A stretch of 64,000 nt of DNA from Nocardioides astragali (lineage in GTDB: Bacteria > Actinomycetota > Actinomycetes > Propionibacteriales > Nocardioidaceae), in assembly GCF_024436375.1 (NCBI RefSeq), contig NZ_JAFMZM010000006.1, positions 248,001-312,000 of the forward strand, read 5' to 3'. Each line of letters begins with the position of its first letter. Position 1 is the first letter of the stretch. Below, one piece after another: positions 52,059 to 63,933 of the stretch. Under the pieces are notes generated by a model that was given only the letters and a program-made list of their open reading frames with translations, was not told where the DNA came from and searched no databases. Position numbers and translations under genes: made by a program.

Positions 52059-53428
52059 GTGCCCGAGCCACACATCACCGTCAACGGGCGGCCACGCCCG
52101 CTGGTCGGCATGCCCGTCCACACCAACGCGCTCGACTTCCTGCGCGGCCTCGGGCTCACCGGTGCCAAGGAGGGCTGCGCGGAGGGCGAGTGCGGTGCCT
52201 GCGCGGTCCTGGTCGCGCGGCCCGACGGGGCTCGCAGCCGGTGGACGCCGGTCAACGCCTGCCTGGTGCCGGCCCTCGCGCTCGACGGCCAGGAGGTCCT
52301 CACCGCCGAGGGGCTCGGTGACCCCGACCACCTGCACCCCGTCCAGGCCGAGCTGGCCGTGCGCGGCGGCTCGCAGTGCGGCTACTGCACGCCGGGGTTC
52401 GCCTGCTCGATGGCGGCGGAGTACTACCGGCCCGGTCGGGAGCGGGGTCCCGACGGCTTCGACCTGCACGCGATCGGCGGCAACCTCTGCCGCTGCACCG
52501 GCTACCGCCCGATCCGCGACGCCGCGTGGGCTCTCGGCCCGCCCCCGTCCGGGGACCCGCTCGCGGAGCGGCAAGTCAGTCCCGCGCCCGCTGTGGTGCC
52601 GACGCGGGTCGACGGCTTCGCCCGGCCCACCGACCTCGCCGAGGCGCTCTCGCTCCTGGCCGAGCACCCCGACGCCACGGTGGTCGCCGGGGCCACCGAC
52701 TGGGGCGTGGAGGCCAACCTGCGCGGCAGCCGGGCGGCGTACGTCGTGGCGGTCGACCGGCTGCCCGAGCTGCGCGAGGTCACGACCGGCAACACGATCG
52801 AGATCGGTGCGGCCCTCACCCTGAGCGAGGTCGAGACCGCGCTCGGCGACACCGTCCCGCTCCTGGCGCAGGTCTGGCCGCAGTTCGCCTCGCGGTTGAT
52901 CCGCAACGGCGCCACCATCGGCGGCAACCTCGCGACCGCGTCCCCGATCGGCGACCTGGCCCCCGCCCTGCTCGCCCTCGACGCGACCCTGGTGCTCGCC
53001 TCCGCCGACGGCGACCGTGAGGTGCCTCTGGCCGGGTTCTTCGCCGGCTACCGCGAGACCGTCCTGCGGCCCGGCGAGCTCATCCGGGCCGTGCGGCTCC
53101 CGGCGCCGCTCGCCGCGCACACGACCTTCCGCAAGATCGCCAAGCGCCGGTCCGACGACATCTCCAGCGTGGCGATCGCCGCCGCCCTCGACGTCGTCGA
53201 CGGCAGCGTCGTCCGGGCCCGCATCGGGCTCGGCGGCATCGCCGCGACGCCCGTGCGCGCGTACGCCACCGAGGCCGTCCTCGAGGGGGCGCCCTGGACG
53301 TCCGAGACCGTCGAGGCCGCATCCGCGGTCCTGGCACAGGAGGGCACCCCGATCGACGACCAGCGCGCCAGCGCCGCCTATCGGTCGGCCATGCTCGGCA
53401 ACGCCCTCCGGGCGTGGTGGGCAGAACG

Positions 53429-53432
<4 letters not shown>
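52059..53432 (+). CDS. xdhA: Xanthine dehydrogenase small subunit (2Fe-2S and FAD domains)
   Basis: 457 residues. Plant-type [2Fe-2S] domain: EGCAEGECGACAV (Cys40, 45, 48) and Cys68. Second cluster: SQCGYCTPGF and NLCRCTGYRPI. From about residue 180 the FAD domain has TDLAEALSLLAEHPDATVVAG, ATIGGNLATASPIGDLAPAL, and the C-terminal CO-dehydrogenase-like domain. The two-cluster plus FAD order matches bacterial XdhA. It oxidises hypoxanthine or xanthine with XdhB and passes electrons to NAD. GTG 52059, GGAGGG upstream. The stop overlaps xdhB in ATGA. Confidence 0.95.
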
Positions 53433-55816
<2,384 letters not shown>

Positions 55817-55817
55817 C

Positions 55818-56633
55818 ATGCACTGGCTGGCGGCGGTCGCGCGGCTCCGCGAGGAGCGGGAGGCGGGGGTCCTCGTCACCGTCGCTGACGTGCGCGGGCA
55901 CGCGCCGCGCGACGCAGGCGCCAAGATGGTGGTCGCGAGCGGACGCACGTGGGGCAGCGTCGGCGGCGGCAACCTGGAGGAGACCGCCGTGGTGCGAGCG
56001 CGGGCGATGCTCGCGACCCACGTCGGTTCGCCCGAGCAGCTGATGGTCGGGCTCAGCGACAAGACCCGCACCGAGCACGGACGGCAGTGCTGCGGCGGCG
56101 AGGTCACCCTCCTGCTGGAGCCGCTGCCGGTGGTCCCGTCCGTCGCCGTCTTCGGCGTGGGTCACGTCGGGCTCGAGCTCGCCCGCATCCTGGCGGGGCA
56201 CGACGTCGACCTGCACCTGGTCGACTCGCGGGCCGACCAGCTCGCGGACGAGCGGCTGGCCGTGGTCGCGGACGGGCAGGCGCGGGTCCAGGTGCACCAC
56301 TCACCCGTCCCCGAGCTCGCGCTCGGGTCGGTGCCGCAGGGCACGCACGTGCTGGTGATGACCCACGACCATGCCGAGGACTTCGCGCTGTGCGACGCAG
56401 CGCTCCGCTGCACCCATCTCGGCACGATCGGGCTGATCGGGTCGGCCGCCAAGTGGGCGCGCTTCCGGTCGGGGCTGGCCGTGGAGGGGCACGACGCGGC
56501 GGCCATCGACCGCATCCGCTGCCCCATCGGGCTGCCGGGCCTGCCCGGCAAGGAGCCGCCCGCCATCGCCGTGTCGGTCGCCGCCGAGCTGCTTCAGCTG
56601 TTCGCGACCCACGGCGTCCGGGCAGGCAGATGA
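55818..56633 (+). CDS. xdhC: Xanthine dehydrogenase accessory protein XdhC
   Basis: 271 residues. XdhC binds molybdopterin cofactor and delivers it, sulfurated, to XdhB. N-terminal XdhC_CoxI domain: REAGVLVTVADVRGHAPRDA, GSVGGGNLEET, and QCCGGEVTLLLEPLP. C-terminal Rossmann part: VAVFGVGHVGLELARILAG, HLVDSRADQL, LIGSAAKWARF and CPIGLPGLPGKEPPAIAVSV. ATG 55818; the stop overlaps guanine deaminase in ATGA. Confidence 0.95.
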   Translation: MHWLAAVARLREEREAGVLVTVADVRGHAPRDAGAKMVVASGRTWGSVGGGNLEETAVVRARAMLATHVGSPEQLMVGLSDKTRTEHGRQCCGGEVTLLLEPLPVVPSVAVFGVGHVGLELARILAGHDVDLHLVDSRADQLADERLAVVADGQARVQVHHSPVPELALGSVPQGTHVLVMTHDHAEDFALCDAALRCTHLGTIGLIGSAAKWARFRSGLAVEGHDAAAIDRIRCPIGLPGLPGKEPPAIAVSVAAELLQLFATHGVRAGR

Positions 56634-58006
56634 CGAGCGCGGAGGTCGTCTACCGCGCCCGCGCGTACGACACCCCCGGCGACCCCTTCGCCGACGATGC
56701 CGTCGCGCCCGGGTTCCGCTACGACGACGACCTGGGCCTCGCCGTCTCCGGGGACGGGGTGATCGTGGCCCGCGGGCCGTTCGCGACCGTCGCGGCCGCC
56801 CATCCGGACGCCGTCGTGCTCGACCTCCGGGCCGGCATCCTGCTGCCCGGGCTGGTGGACACCCACGTCCACTTCCCGCAGGTCCGGGTCATCGGGGCGC
56901 TCGGGATGCCGCTCCTGGAGTGGCTCGAGCGCTGCGCGCTGCCCGAGGAGCAGCACCTCGCCGACCCCGCGTACGCCGCCACCATCGCCGGTGAGTTCGT
57001 CGCGGGCCTGATCGCCGCGGGGACGACCACGTCGCTCGTCTTCGGGTCGCACTTCGCGCCCGCCGTCGACGCGCTCTTCGCGGAGGCGGAGCGCTACGGG
57101 CTGCGGGTGACGAGCGGGCTGGTCGTCAGCGACCGGGTGCTGCCCGCGCCGCTGCTCACGACGCCCGAACGCGCGCACGCCGAGGCGCTCGACCTGGCGA
57201 CGCGGTGGCACGGTCGGGGGCGGCTCCGCTACGCCGTCACCCCGCGCTTCTCGTTGTCGGCGTCCGACCCGATGCTCGCCGCCTGCGCGGCGGTGATGGC
57301 CGACATCGGGGACGCCTGCTTCACCTCGCACGTCAACGAGAACCCTGCCGAAGTGGCCACGGTGTCGGGCCAGTTCCCCGACCGGGCGCACTACGTCGAC
57401 ACCTACGACCACCACGGGCTGCTCGGCCCGCTCTCGGTCCTCGCCCACGACGTGCACCCGACCGACGCCGAGCTGTCCGTCCTCGCCGCGACTGGGACGG
57501 CGGTGGCCTACTGCCCGACCAGCAACTCCGCCCTGGGCTCCGGCATGTTCCCGCTCCGCCGGCACGTCACGGCGGGCGTCCGCGTCGCCCTCGGCAGCGA
57601 TGTGGGGGCGGGCACCGGATTCTCGATCTTCAAGGAGGGCCTGCAGGCCTACTTCCTCCAGCACCTCCTCGGTGGGGAGGGCATGCGACTCACCGCGGCC
57701 CACCTGCTCCACCTCAGCACCGCGGCCGGGGCCGCCGCGCTCGGGCTCGCCGACACCGTCGGCGACCTCTCCGAGGGCAAGCAGTTCGACGCGATCCTGG
57801 TCCGGCCGCCGGCAGGGACCTCCCTCGACATCGGCCTCCGGCACGCGGACTCGCCGGAGGGTGCCCTCGGCAAGGTCTTCGCGCTGGCCGGCGATGCCGA
57901 CGTCGCGGAGGTGTGGGTCGGCGGCGAGCAGGTCGCGTCGGGCGGGTTCGTGCGCCCGGTCAGTCGCCGACCGTCGAGCGAGGCGACCTCGTGCCTGGGT
58001 CACTGA
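56630..58006 (+). CDS. guaD: Guanine deaminase
   Basis: 458-residue amidohydrolase converting guanine to xanthine. Zn ligands: DTHVHFPQ (His79, His81), SHVNENPAE, the central HDVHP, and ALGSDVGAGTGFS (Asp). The PRFSLSASDPMLAACA and YCPTSNSALGSGMFP segments are typical of bacterial GuaD. It is the last gene of the cluster and supplies xanthine to XdhABC. ATG 56630 overlaps the xdhC stop. Confidence 0.93.
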   Translation: MTSAEVVYRARAYDTPGDPFADDAVAPGFRYDDDLGLAVSGDGVIVARGPFATVAAAHPDAVVLDLRAGILLPGLVDTHVHFPQVRVIGALGMPLLEWLERCALPEEQHLADPAYAATIAGEFVAGLIAAGTTTSLVFGSHFAPAVDALFAEAERYGLRVTSGLVVSDRVLPAPLLTTPERAHAEALDLATRWHGRGRLRYAVTPRFSLSASDPMLAACAAVMADIGDACFTSHVNENPAEVATVSGQFPDRAHYVDTYDHHGLLGPLSVLAHDVHPTDAELSVLAATGTAVAYCPTSNSALGSGMFPLRRHVTAGVRVALGSDVGAGTGFSIFKEGLQAYFLQHLLGGEGMRLTAAHLLHLSTAAGAAALGLADTVGDLSEGKQFDAILVRPPAGTSLDIGLRHADSPEGALGKVFALAGDADVAEVWVGGEQVASGGFVRPVSRRPSSEATSCLGH

Positions 58007-58116
58007 CGTGCGTCGGACGCGGGCGTGGTGACTCAGCCGCCGGAGAAGGAGGCGCACACCGCCGCGACCCGCGATTTGCGCTGTGGAGATCGACGTCATC
58101 CAGCCAGCATGGATCC

Positions 58117-58866
58117 ATGGCAGACATGCCGAGGCACTGGTACGAGGACTACGAGCGTGGCCGGCCCGGCTACCCAGAGCAGGTCGTTGATCTCGCCGAG
58201 CTCGCGCCGACGGCGACGGCGCTCGATCTGGCTGCCGGGACGGGCAAGCTCACCCGTCAGCTCGTCTCGAGGATCGCGCACGTCGTGGCCGTCGAGCCGG
58301 ACCCTGACATGCGTCGCCTGCTCGTTGCAGGTTGCCCAGCTGTCGACGTGAAAGACGGCACCGCGGAACAGCTTCCCCTCACGGACGACGCGGTCGACGG
58401 GGTCTTCGTGGCCCAGGCCTTCCACTGGTTCGACAACGAGCCCGCGTTGATGGAGATCGCACGCGTCCTGCGACCGGGCGGGGTGCTCGTGGTGATGTGG
58501 AACGTGGCGACCGGATCCGCCGTCCCCTCCATCACGGCTGTCGAGGAGCTTCTTTCCCCCCTCTGGCCTCGAGACTCAGGGTTCCCACTCGACATGACGA
58601 GTGGCGACTGGGCACCCCGTGCCTGGGACCTGCCGATCGCCAAGAGGACCTTCAACCCGATCTGTGAAGCGCGGCTGGCGAATCCTCAGGCTGTCGACGC
58701 GCAGGGGCTCGTCGCCTTCTTCGGCTCCATGGGCTGGGTTGGCAGCCTTCCAGATGAGAAGTGGCAGCCACTCGTCGACGCCATGACGTCTCACCTCAGC
58801 GCCTCGGAGTATGTGCTGCCCTGGCAGACACGCGTGCAGTGGACAAGGCTCCGCGCAACGATCTGA
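58117..58866 (+). CDS. Class I SAM-dependent methyltransferase (UbiE/Trm9-like)
   Basis: 249 residues. HWYEDYERGRPGYPEQVVDL, motif I ALDLAAGTGKLTRQL, VAVEPDPDMRRLL, GTAEQLPLTDDAVDGVFVAQ, FHWFDNEPALMEIARVLRPGG are standard for small-molecule methyltransferases of the Coq5/UbiE superfamily. Substrate unknown. It is preceded by CAGCAT 6 bases before ATG 58117, a leaderless signal, so it is probably not part of the purine operon (110-base gap). Converges on malate synthase. Confidence 0.88.
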   Translation: MADMPRHWYEDYERGRPGYPEQVVDLAELAPTATALDLAAGTGKLTRQLVSRIAHVVAVEPDPDMRRLLVAGCPAVDVKDGTAEQLPLTDDAVDGVFVAQAFHWFDNEPALMEIARVLRPGGVLVVMWNVATGSAVPSITAVEELLSPLWPRDSGFPLDMTSGDWAPRAWDLPIAKRTFNPICEARLANPQAVDAQGLVAFFGSMGWVGSLPDEKWQPLVDAMTSHLSASEYVLPWQTRVQWTRLRATI

Positions 58867-58975
58867 CCAAGGGCCACGTTCGCGTCGAGGCGTTCAGACG
58901 AGCGGGCCTTCGAAGCCGAGCCGTCGAGTCTGCTGCTGATGACAGCGCGTCACCTGTGGGGACGAACGAGCTAGG

Positions 58976-59012
58976 TCGAAGGTTGCTCGTGATATCCACG
59001 AGCAGACTTCGA
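58976..59012. terminator. Hairpin between convergent methyltransferase and malate synthase genes
   Basis: TCGAAG and TGCTCGTG (58976-58991) pair with CACGAGCA and CTTCGA (58997-59012) around an ATATC loop, with a 2x2 internal loop. It sits in the 186-base convergent gap and probably terminates both strands; the T-tract is weak. Confidence 0.5.
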
Positions 59013-59052
59013 GCTTGGGCCTGCATCGCCGATCTCGGCCATTGAGTGAAGA

Positions 59053-60633
59053 TCAGTCGCCACGCGCCAGCAGGACGTCGTACGCCTGCAGGGTGAGGAA
59101 GTCGGGGTAGTCCTCGTCGAGGGCGCACTCGACGAAGAGCCGGCGCGCGTCGTCGTCCACCGTCCCGTCCAGCGCGGTGTGCTCCTCGGCGACGATGCGC
59201 TCCACGAGGTCGTGGGTGACGACCTCGCCGGTGTCGAGGCGTACGCCGTTGTGGACCCACTGCCAGACCTGGGACCGCGAGATCTCGGCGGTGGCGGCGT
59301 CCTCCATCAGGTTGTCGATGCCGGCGGCGCCGTTGCCCGAGAGCCAGGCGTGGAGGTACTGCATGCCGATGCGGACGTTGCCGCGCAGCCCCTGCTCGGT
59401 GCGCTCACCGGGCGTCCGGTCGATCGCCAGCAGGTCGGCGGCGGAGACCGCTACGTCGTCGCGGAGCACGTCGAGCTGATTGTCGCGCCCGGCCAGGACC
59501 CCGTCGAAGACCTCCGCGCAGACCGGGACGAGGTCGGGGTGGGCCACCCACGAGCCGTCGAACCCGGCCGAGGCCTCGCGGGTCTTGTCCTCGCGCACCT
59601 TCGCGAACGCGCGCTCGTTGACCTCGGGATCGCGGCGGCTCGGGATGAACGCCGCCATGCCGCCGATCGCGAAGGCGCCGCGGCGGTGGCAGGTGCGGAC
59701 CAGCAGGTCGCTGTAGGCCTTCATCATCGGCGCTGCCATGGTCACCGCGTTGCGGTCGGGGAGGGTGAAGGCGGGGCCCGCGTCGCGGAAGTTCTTGATG
59801 ATGCTGAACAGGTAGTCCCACCGGCCCGCGTTCAGTCCGGCGGCGTGCTCGCGGAGCTCGAAGAGGATCTCGTCCATCTCGAAGGCCGCGGTGATCGTCT
59901 CGATGAGCACGGTCGCCCGGACCGACCCGTGCGGCACCCCCAGCGCCGCCTCGGCATGGGTGAAGACGTCGTTCCAGAGCCGCGCCTCGAGGTGGGACTC
60001 CAGCTTGGGCAGGTAGTAGTACGGCCCGCTGCCGCCGGCCAGCAGCTCGCGGGCGTTGTGGAAGAAGTGCAGCCCGAAGTCGACGAGCGCCGCCACCACC
60101 GGCCGCCCGCCGGCGGCCAGGTGGGCCTCGTCGAAGTGCCAGCCGCGGGGGCGCGGCAGGACCACGGGCGTCCGCGCGGGATCGGCGACGGCGTAGTGCT
60201 TGCCCTCCGGGGAGGTGAACGAGAGCTGACCTCGTACGGCGTCACGGAGGGTGAGCTGGCCGCCCACCACGTTGCGCCAGTGCGGGGTGTTGGCGTCCTC
60301 GAGGTCGGCGAGCCAGACGCGGGCACCGGAGTTGAGCGCGTTGATCGCCATCTTCGGGTCGGTGGGACCGGTGATCTCGACGCGTCGGTCTCGCAGGTCC
60401 GCCGGCACCGCGGCGACGGTCCAGTCACCGGCGCGCACGTCGGCCGTGCCGGGGAGGAAGTCGAGGGTGCCGGTGCGGGCGGTCTCAGCGCGCCGTTCGC
60501 GCCTGGCGGCGAGCAGCTCGTCGCGCCGGTCGTGGAACCGGGCGTCGAGGTCGGCGACGAAGGCGAGTGCCTCGGGAGTGAGGACCTCCTCGGACCTCGG
60601 CACGGGCGGGGCGGAGATCTCGAGACGGTCCAT
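59053..60633 (-). CDS. aceB: Malate synthase A
   Basis: 526 residues, isoform A size. Condenses glyoxylate and acetyl-CoA to malate. NALNSGARVWLADLEDANTP, HYAVADPARTPVVLPRPRGW, ETITAAFEMDEILFELREH (catalytic Glu), GRWDYLFSIIKNFRD (Asp) and GVRLDTGEVV mark the active site. Isocitrate lyase is not in the window. It stands directly beyond the purine cluster on the opposite strand, which fits use of glyoxylate from ureidoglycolate; its expression may be tied to purine use. ATG 60633. The ROK gene ends 22 bases upstream on the same strand, so it may be read through into aceB. Confidence 0.95.
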   Translation of the reverse strand: MDRLEISAPPVPRSEEVLTPEALAFVADLDARFHDRRDELLAARRERRAETARTGTLDFLPGTADVRAGDWTVAAVPADLRDRRVEITGPTDPKMAINALNSGARVWLADLEDANTPHWRNVVGGQLTLRDAVRGQLSFTSPEGKHYAVADPARTPVVLPRPRGWHFDEAHLAAGGRPVVAALVDFGLHFFHNARELLAGGSGPYYYLPKLESHLEARLWNDVFTHAEAALGVPHGSVRATVLIETITAAFEMDEILFELREHAAGLNAGRWDYLFSIIKNFRDAGPAFTLPDRNAVTMAAPMMKAYSDLLVRTCHRRGAFAIGGMAAFIPSRRDPEVNERAFAKVREDKTREASAGFDGSWVAHPDLVPVCAEVFDGVLAGRDNQLDVLRDDVAVSAADLLAIDRTPGERTEQGLRGNVRIGMQYLHAWLSGNGAAGIDNLMEDAATAEISRSQVWQWVHNGVRLDTGEVVTHDLVERIVAEEHTALDGTVDDDARRLFVECALDEDYPDFLTLQAYDVLLARGD

Positions 60634-60655
60634 CAGCTCACGCTAGTGGTCCGCC

Positions 60656-61813
60656 TCAGGCGGCGGAAGCGATCAGCTCCGTGCGCTCCGCCGCAAGCAG
60701 CACAGCCCCGACGAGCGAGGCGCGCTCGCCCAGCTCGGACGCCTCCACAGGGGTGGCCGCCACGGCGTCGAGGGCGTGCCGGCGCAGCCCGATCCGCGCC
60801 GACTCCAGGAGCAGCTCGCCCGCGCGTGCCATGTCGCCGCCGACGACGACCAGCCCAGGGTTGAGCAGGTTGACGACGCTCGCGAGCGCCCAGCCGAGGT
60901 GCAGCCCGGCGTCCTCGAGCGCCCGGACTGCCGAGACGTTGCCCGCGCGGGCCGCGGCGACGATCTCGTCGACGCCCGCGCCGGGCAGCTGGGTCTGCAT
61001 CATCGCCTGCAGCGCACCGGTGGACGTGTAGGCCTCCAGGCAGCCGCGGCTGCCGCACCGGCACACCGGACCCGACTCGTCGAGCGTCAGGTGCCCGATC
61101 TCTCCGGCCGTGCCGCCGCTGCCGTGGAAGAGGCGGTCCTCCAGGACGATGCCGGCACCGACACCGGAGGAGACCTTCACGAAGACGGAGTTCGCGTGCC
61201 CGCGGGCGACTCCCTGCCGGTGCTCGGCGAGGGCGCCGAGGTTGGCGTCGTTCTCGGCGTGCACCTCGAGGCCGAACCGTTCCCGCGCGGCGTCGAGGGC
61301 GTTGACCCCGACCCATCCCGGCAGGATCGCGGAGCTGCGCACGATCCCGTCGGTCATCGGCGCCGGCAGTCCCATCCCGACGCAGCGCAGGGTGTCGGCG
61401 TCGACCCCGGCGTCGGCCAGCACCTCGTCGAGGAGGGCGGCCGCGGCGTCGAGGCCCGCACGGCTCGGGTGCCCGGGGTCCAGGGGCGTACGACGCTCGC
61501 CCAGCAGGGTGCCGGTGAGGTCGCCCACGGCCACCGAGACGTGGCTGTGCCCGAAGTCGACCCCCGCGACCAGGCCCGCCGACGCCGCGAGCGTCACGGT
61601 CGTCCCGCGCCGCCCGCTGCCCGGCTCGGTCGCGACCAGGCCGGCCGCGGCGAGGTCCCGGACGATGCTCGACACGGTGGCGGGGGCCAGTCCGGTCTGG
61701 CGCGCCAGGTCGGCCTGGGTGACGTGGCCGCCGGTGCGCAGCACGTCGACGACGCGCTGCTGGTTGGCCGATCGCAACGAGGCGTTCGAACCGGGGGAGC
61801 CGGTGGCGGACAT
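60656..61813 (-). CDS. ROK-family transcriptional regulator
   Basis: 385 residues. N-terminal winged helix (about 12-70: SANQQRVVDVLRTGGHVTQA, DLARQTGLAPATVSSIVRDL). The ROK sugar-kinase-like domain shows AGVDFGHSHVSVAV, the DANLGALAEH segment with ENDANLG, SGVGAGIVLEDRLFHGSGG, GEIGHL and the zinc motif CRCGSRGCLE. Such proteins repress sugar transporter genes and release them on sugar binding; here the divergent ABC transporter is the likely target. ATG 61813 (SATGSPGSN) is used; in-frame starts up to 61858 add only an unlikely short tail. It also runs toward aceB. Confidence 0.93.
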   Translation of the reverse strand: MSATGSPGSNASLRSANQQRVVDVLRTGGHVTQADLARQTGLAPATVSSIVRDLAAAGLVATEPGSGRRGTTVTLAASAGLVAGVDFGHSHVSVAVGDLTGTLLGERRTPLDPGHPSRAGLDAAAALLDEVLADAGVDADTLRCVGMGLPAPMTDGIVRSSAILPGWVGVNALDAARERFGLEVHAENDANLGALAEHRQGVARGHANSVFVKVSSGVGAGIVLEDRLFHGSGGTAGEIGHLTLDESGPVCRCGSRGCLEAYTSTGALQAMMQTQLPGAGVDEIVAAARAGNVSAVRALEDAGLHLGWALASVVNLLNPGLVVVGGDMARAGELLLESARIGLRRHALDAVAATPVEASELGERASLVGAVLLAAERTELIASAA

Positions 61814-61984
61814 GGCGAAAGAGTGGAGCATGCAGCATGTAGCCGTCAAGAGACGCACGCTAGGTCACAAATGGTCACGATTTGGATGGTTTTGTGTTCG
61901 ACTCTTGACGACAAGGCGTGGCGGTCATCACACTCTCCGAGAACCCACGGGCTCGCCCACGAGCCATCACCACCAGGAGATCCC
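61814..61984. promoter_or_regulatory. Divergent ROK/ABC-transporter regulatory region
   Basis: 171 bases, AT-richer than the genes. Two direct copies of GGTCAC (61863-61868 and 61873-61878, within GGTCACAAAT and GGTCACGATT) are 10 bp apart, and CACAAA (61866-61871) is matched by TTTGTG (61891-61896). TTGACG at 61905 is a candidate -35 for the transporter. Binding by the ROK regulator is inferred. AGGAG stands 6 bases before the ATG of the binding protein. Confidence 0.4.
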
Positions 61985-63091
61985 ATGTCACGTTCCCACC
62001 GCGTCGCCGGCGTCGGCGCCGCCATCTTGATCGGTGCGCTCGGCCTGACCGCCTGTGGCGCCAACGACGCCCAGACCGGCGGCGACGACGACGCCGGAGA
62101 CGGCGGCGGCGAGAGCAAGGTCATCGCACTGCTGCTCCCGGAGTCGAAGACCACCCGCTACGAGGCGTTCGACAAGCCCCTGTTCGAGGACAAGGTCGCC
62201 GAGCTGTGCGACGACTGCGAGGTCGTCTACTACAACGCCGACCAGGACGAGGCGAAGCAGACCCAGCAGGTCGACACCGCCATCTCCGAGGGCGCGAGCG
62301 TCATCGTGCTCGACCCGGTGAACGGTGCCGGTGCCGGTGGCATGGTCACCTCCGCCCAGGACGCCGGCGCCACGGTCATCGCCTACGACCGCTTCATCGC
62401 CGAGGCCGACTACTACATGTCCTTCGACAACGAGACCGTCGGCAAGATGCAGGCCGAGGCGCTCGTCGAGGCGATGGGCGACGAGGGCGGCATCCTCATG
62501 CTCAACGGCTCGCCCGACGACCCCAACGCCGCCCAGTTCAAGGCCGGCGCCCACTCGGTCCTCGACGGCAGCGGCGTCGAGATCCTCGAGGAGTACGACA
62601 ACCCCGACTGGAGCCCGGAGAACGCGCAGAAGTTCGTCACCGACCAGCTCAGCAAGTACGACACCTCTGACATCCAGGGCGTCTACGCCGCCAACGACGG
62701 CCAGGCCGGTGGCGTCGTCGCCGCCCTCACCGGTGGTGGGTTCTCCCCCGACGACCTGCCCCCGATCACGGGCCAGGACGCCGAGGTCGCCGCGATCCAG
62801 CGGATCCTCGCGGGTCAGCAGGCGATGACCATCTACAAGCCGATCCCGATCGAGGCCGAGACGGCCGCCGAGCTCGCGGTCAAGCTCGCCAACGGCGAGG
62901 ACGTCGGCACGAGCACCGACAGTGGTGTCGAGCAGACCGACTACGAGGGCGTCCCGTCCTACATCTTCGACCCGATCGTCGTCACCGCCGACAACGTCGC
63001 CGACACCGTGATCGCCGACGGCTTCTACTCCGCCGAGGACATCTGCACCGGCGAGTACGTCGAGGCGTGCGAGGCGGCTGGCATCTCCTGA
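61985..63091 (+). CDS. Sugar ABC transporter substrate-binding lipoprotein (XylF/RbsB-like)
   Basis: 368 residues. Lipoprotein signal with lipobox LTAC (Cys24), acidic Gly/Asp linker (ANDAQTGGDDDAGDGGG), then a periplasmic-binding-protein type 1 domain: IALLLPESKTTRYEAFDKPL, ADQDEAKQTQQVDTAISEGA, VIVLDPVN, AYDRFIAEADYYMSFDNETV, YAANDGQAGGVVAALTGGG, and the C-terminal hinge. This series is characteristic of the xylose-binding family of actinobacteria; the sugar is inferred. ATG 61985 with AGGAG upstream. Its stop overlaps the ATPase start. Confidence 0.9.
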   Translation: MSRSHRVAGVGAAILIGALGLTACGANDAQTGGDDDAGDGGGESKVIALLLPESKTTRYEAFDKPLFEDKVAELCDDCEVVYYNADQDEAKQTQQVDTAISEGASVIVLDPVNGAGAGGMVTSAQDAGATVIAYDRFIAEADYYMSFDNETVGKMQAEALVEAMGDEGGILMLNGSPDDPNAAQFKAGAHSVLDGSGVEILEEYDNPDWSPENAQKFVTDQLSKYDTSDIQGVYAANDGQAGGVVAALTGGGFSPDDLPPITGQDAEVAAIQRILAGQQAMTIYKPIPIEAETAAELAVKLANGEDVGTSTDSGVEQTDYEGVPSYIFDPIVVTADNVADTVIADGFYSAEDICTGEYVEACEAAGIS

Positions 63092-63933
63092 TGTCGACGT
63101 CCGTGGCAGACCGCGCGCCGGCCGGGGAGGTCGTACTCTCCCTGGCCGGCGTCAGCAAACGATTCGGCGCCGTCCAGGCCCTCTCGGACGTCCACATGGA
63201 CGTCCGGGCGGGCGAGGTCGTCGCCCTGGTCGGCGACAACGGCGCCGGCAAGTCCACCCTGGTCAAGGTCATCTCGGGCGTCTACGAGCCCGACGGCGGA
63301 GACATCACCTTCGCCGGCCGCAAGGTGACCGTGGGTGGTCCCTCGGAGGCGCAGGCCCTCGGCATCGCCACCGTGTTCCAGGACCTCGCGCTGTGCGACA
63401 ACCTCGACGTGGTCGCCAACCTCTTCCTCGGTCAGGAGCAGCTCGCAGGCCCCTTCATCGACGAGGTCGGCATGGAGAAGGAGGCGTGGCGCCTGCTCAA
63501 GACGCTCTCCGCCAAGATCCCCAGCGTCCGGATCCCGATCGCCGCGCTGTCCGGAGGCCAGCGGCAGACCGTCGCGATCGCCCGAAGCCTGGTCGGCAGC
63601 CCCCAGGTCGTCATGCTCGACGAGCCCACCGCGGCGCTGGGCGTCGCCCAGACCGCCGAGGTGCTCAACCTCATCGAGCGGCTCCGCGAGACCGGTCTCG
63701 GCGTCATCCTGATCAGCCACAACATGGCGGACGTCCAGGCCGTGGCCGACCGCATCGTGGTGCTCCGCCTGGGCAAGAACGCGGCCGAGTTCCGGGTCGA
63801 GGACGCCTCGACCGCTGAGCTGGTCGCGGCGATCACCGGCGCGTCCGACAACGTGGTCGCCAGCCGCGCCTCCCGGCGCAGCGCGTCCACCCAGACCGAG
63901 ACCCACATCGAGAGTGGTGAGCAGGATGGTTGA
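63091..63933 (+). CDS. Sugar ABC transporter ATP-binding protein (single-domain XylG-like)
   Basis: 280 residues, one nucleotide-binding domain: Walker A GDNGAGKST (48-56), Q-loop VFQDLALCDNLDVVAN, signature LSGGQRQTVAIARSL, Walker B VVMLDEPTAAL, H-loop ISHNMADVQ. The GDNGAGKST and ALGVAQTAEV features are those of monosaccharide importers. Only one NBD, so it is about half the length of RbsA/XylG duplicated forms. ATG 63091 overlaps the binding-protein stop; its own stop overlaps the permease start at 63926. Confidence 0.92.
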   Translation: MSTSVADRAPAGEVVLSLAGVSKRFGAVQALSDVHMDVRAGEVVALVGDNGAGKSTLVKVISGVYEPDGGDITFAGRKVTVGGPSEAQALGIATVFQDLALCDNLDVVANLFLGQEQLAGPFIDEVGMEKEAWRLLKTLSAKIPSVRIPIAALSGGQRQTVAIARSLVGSPQVVMLDEPTAALGVAQTAEVLNLIERLRETGLGVILISHNMADVQAVADRIVVLRLGKNAAEFRVEDASTAELVAAITGASDNVVASRASRRSASTQTETHIESGEQDG

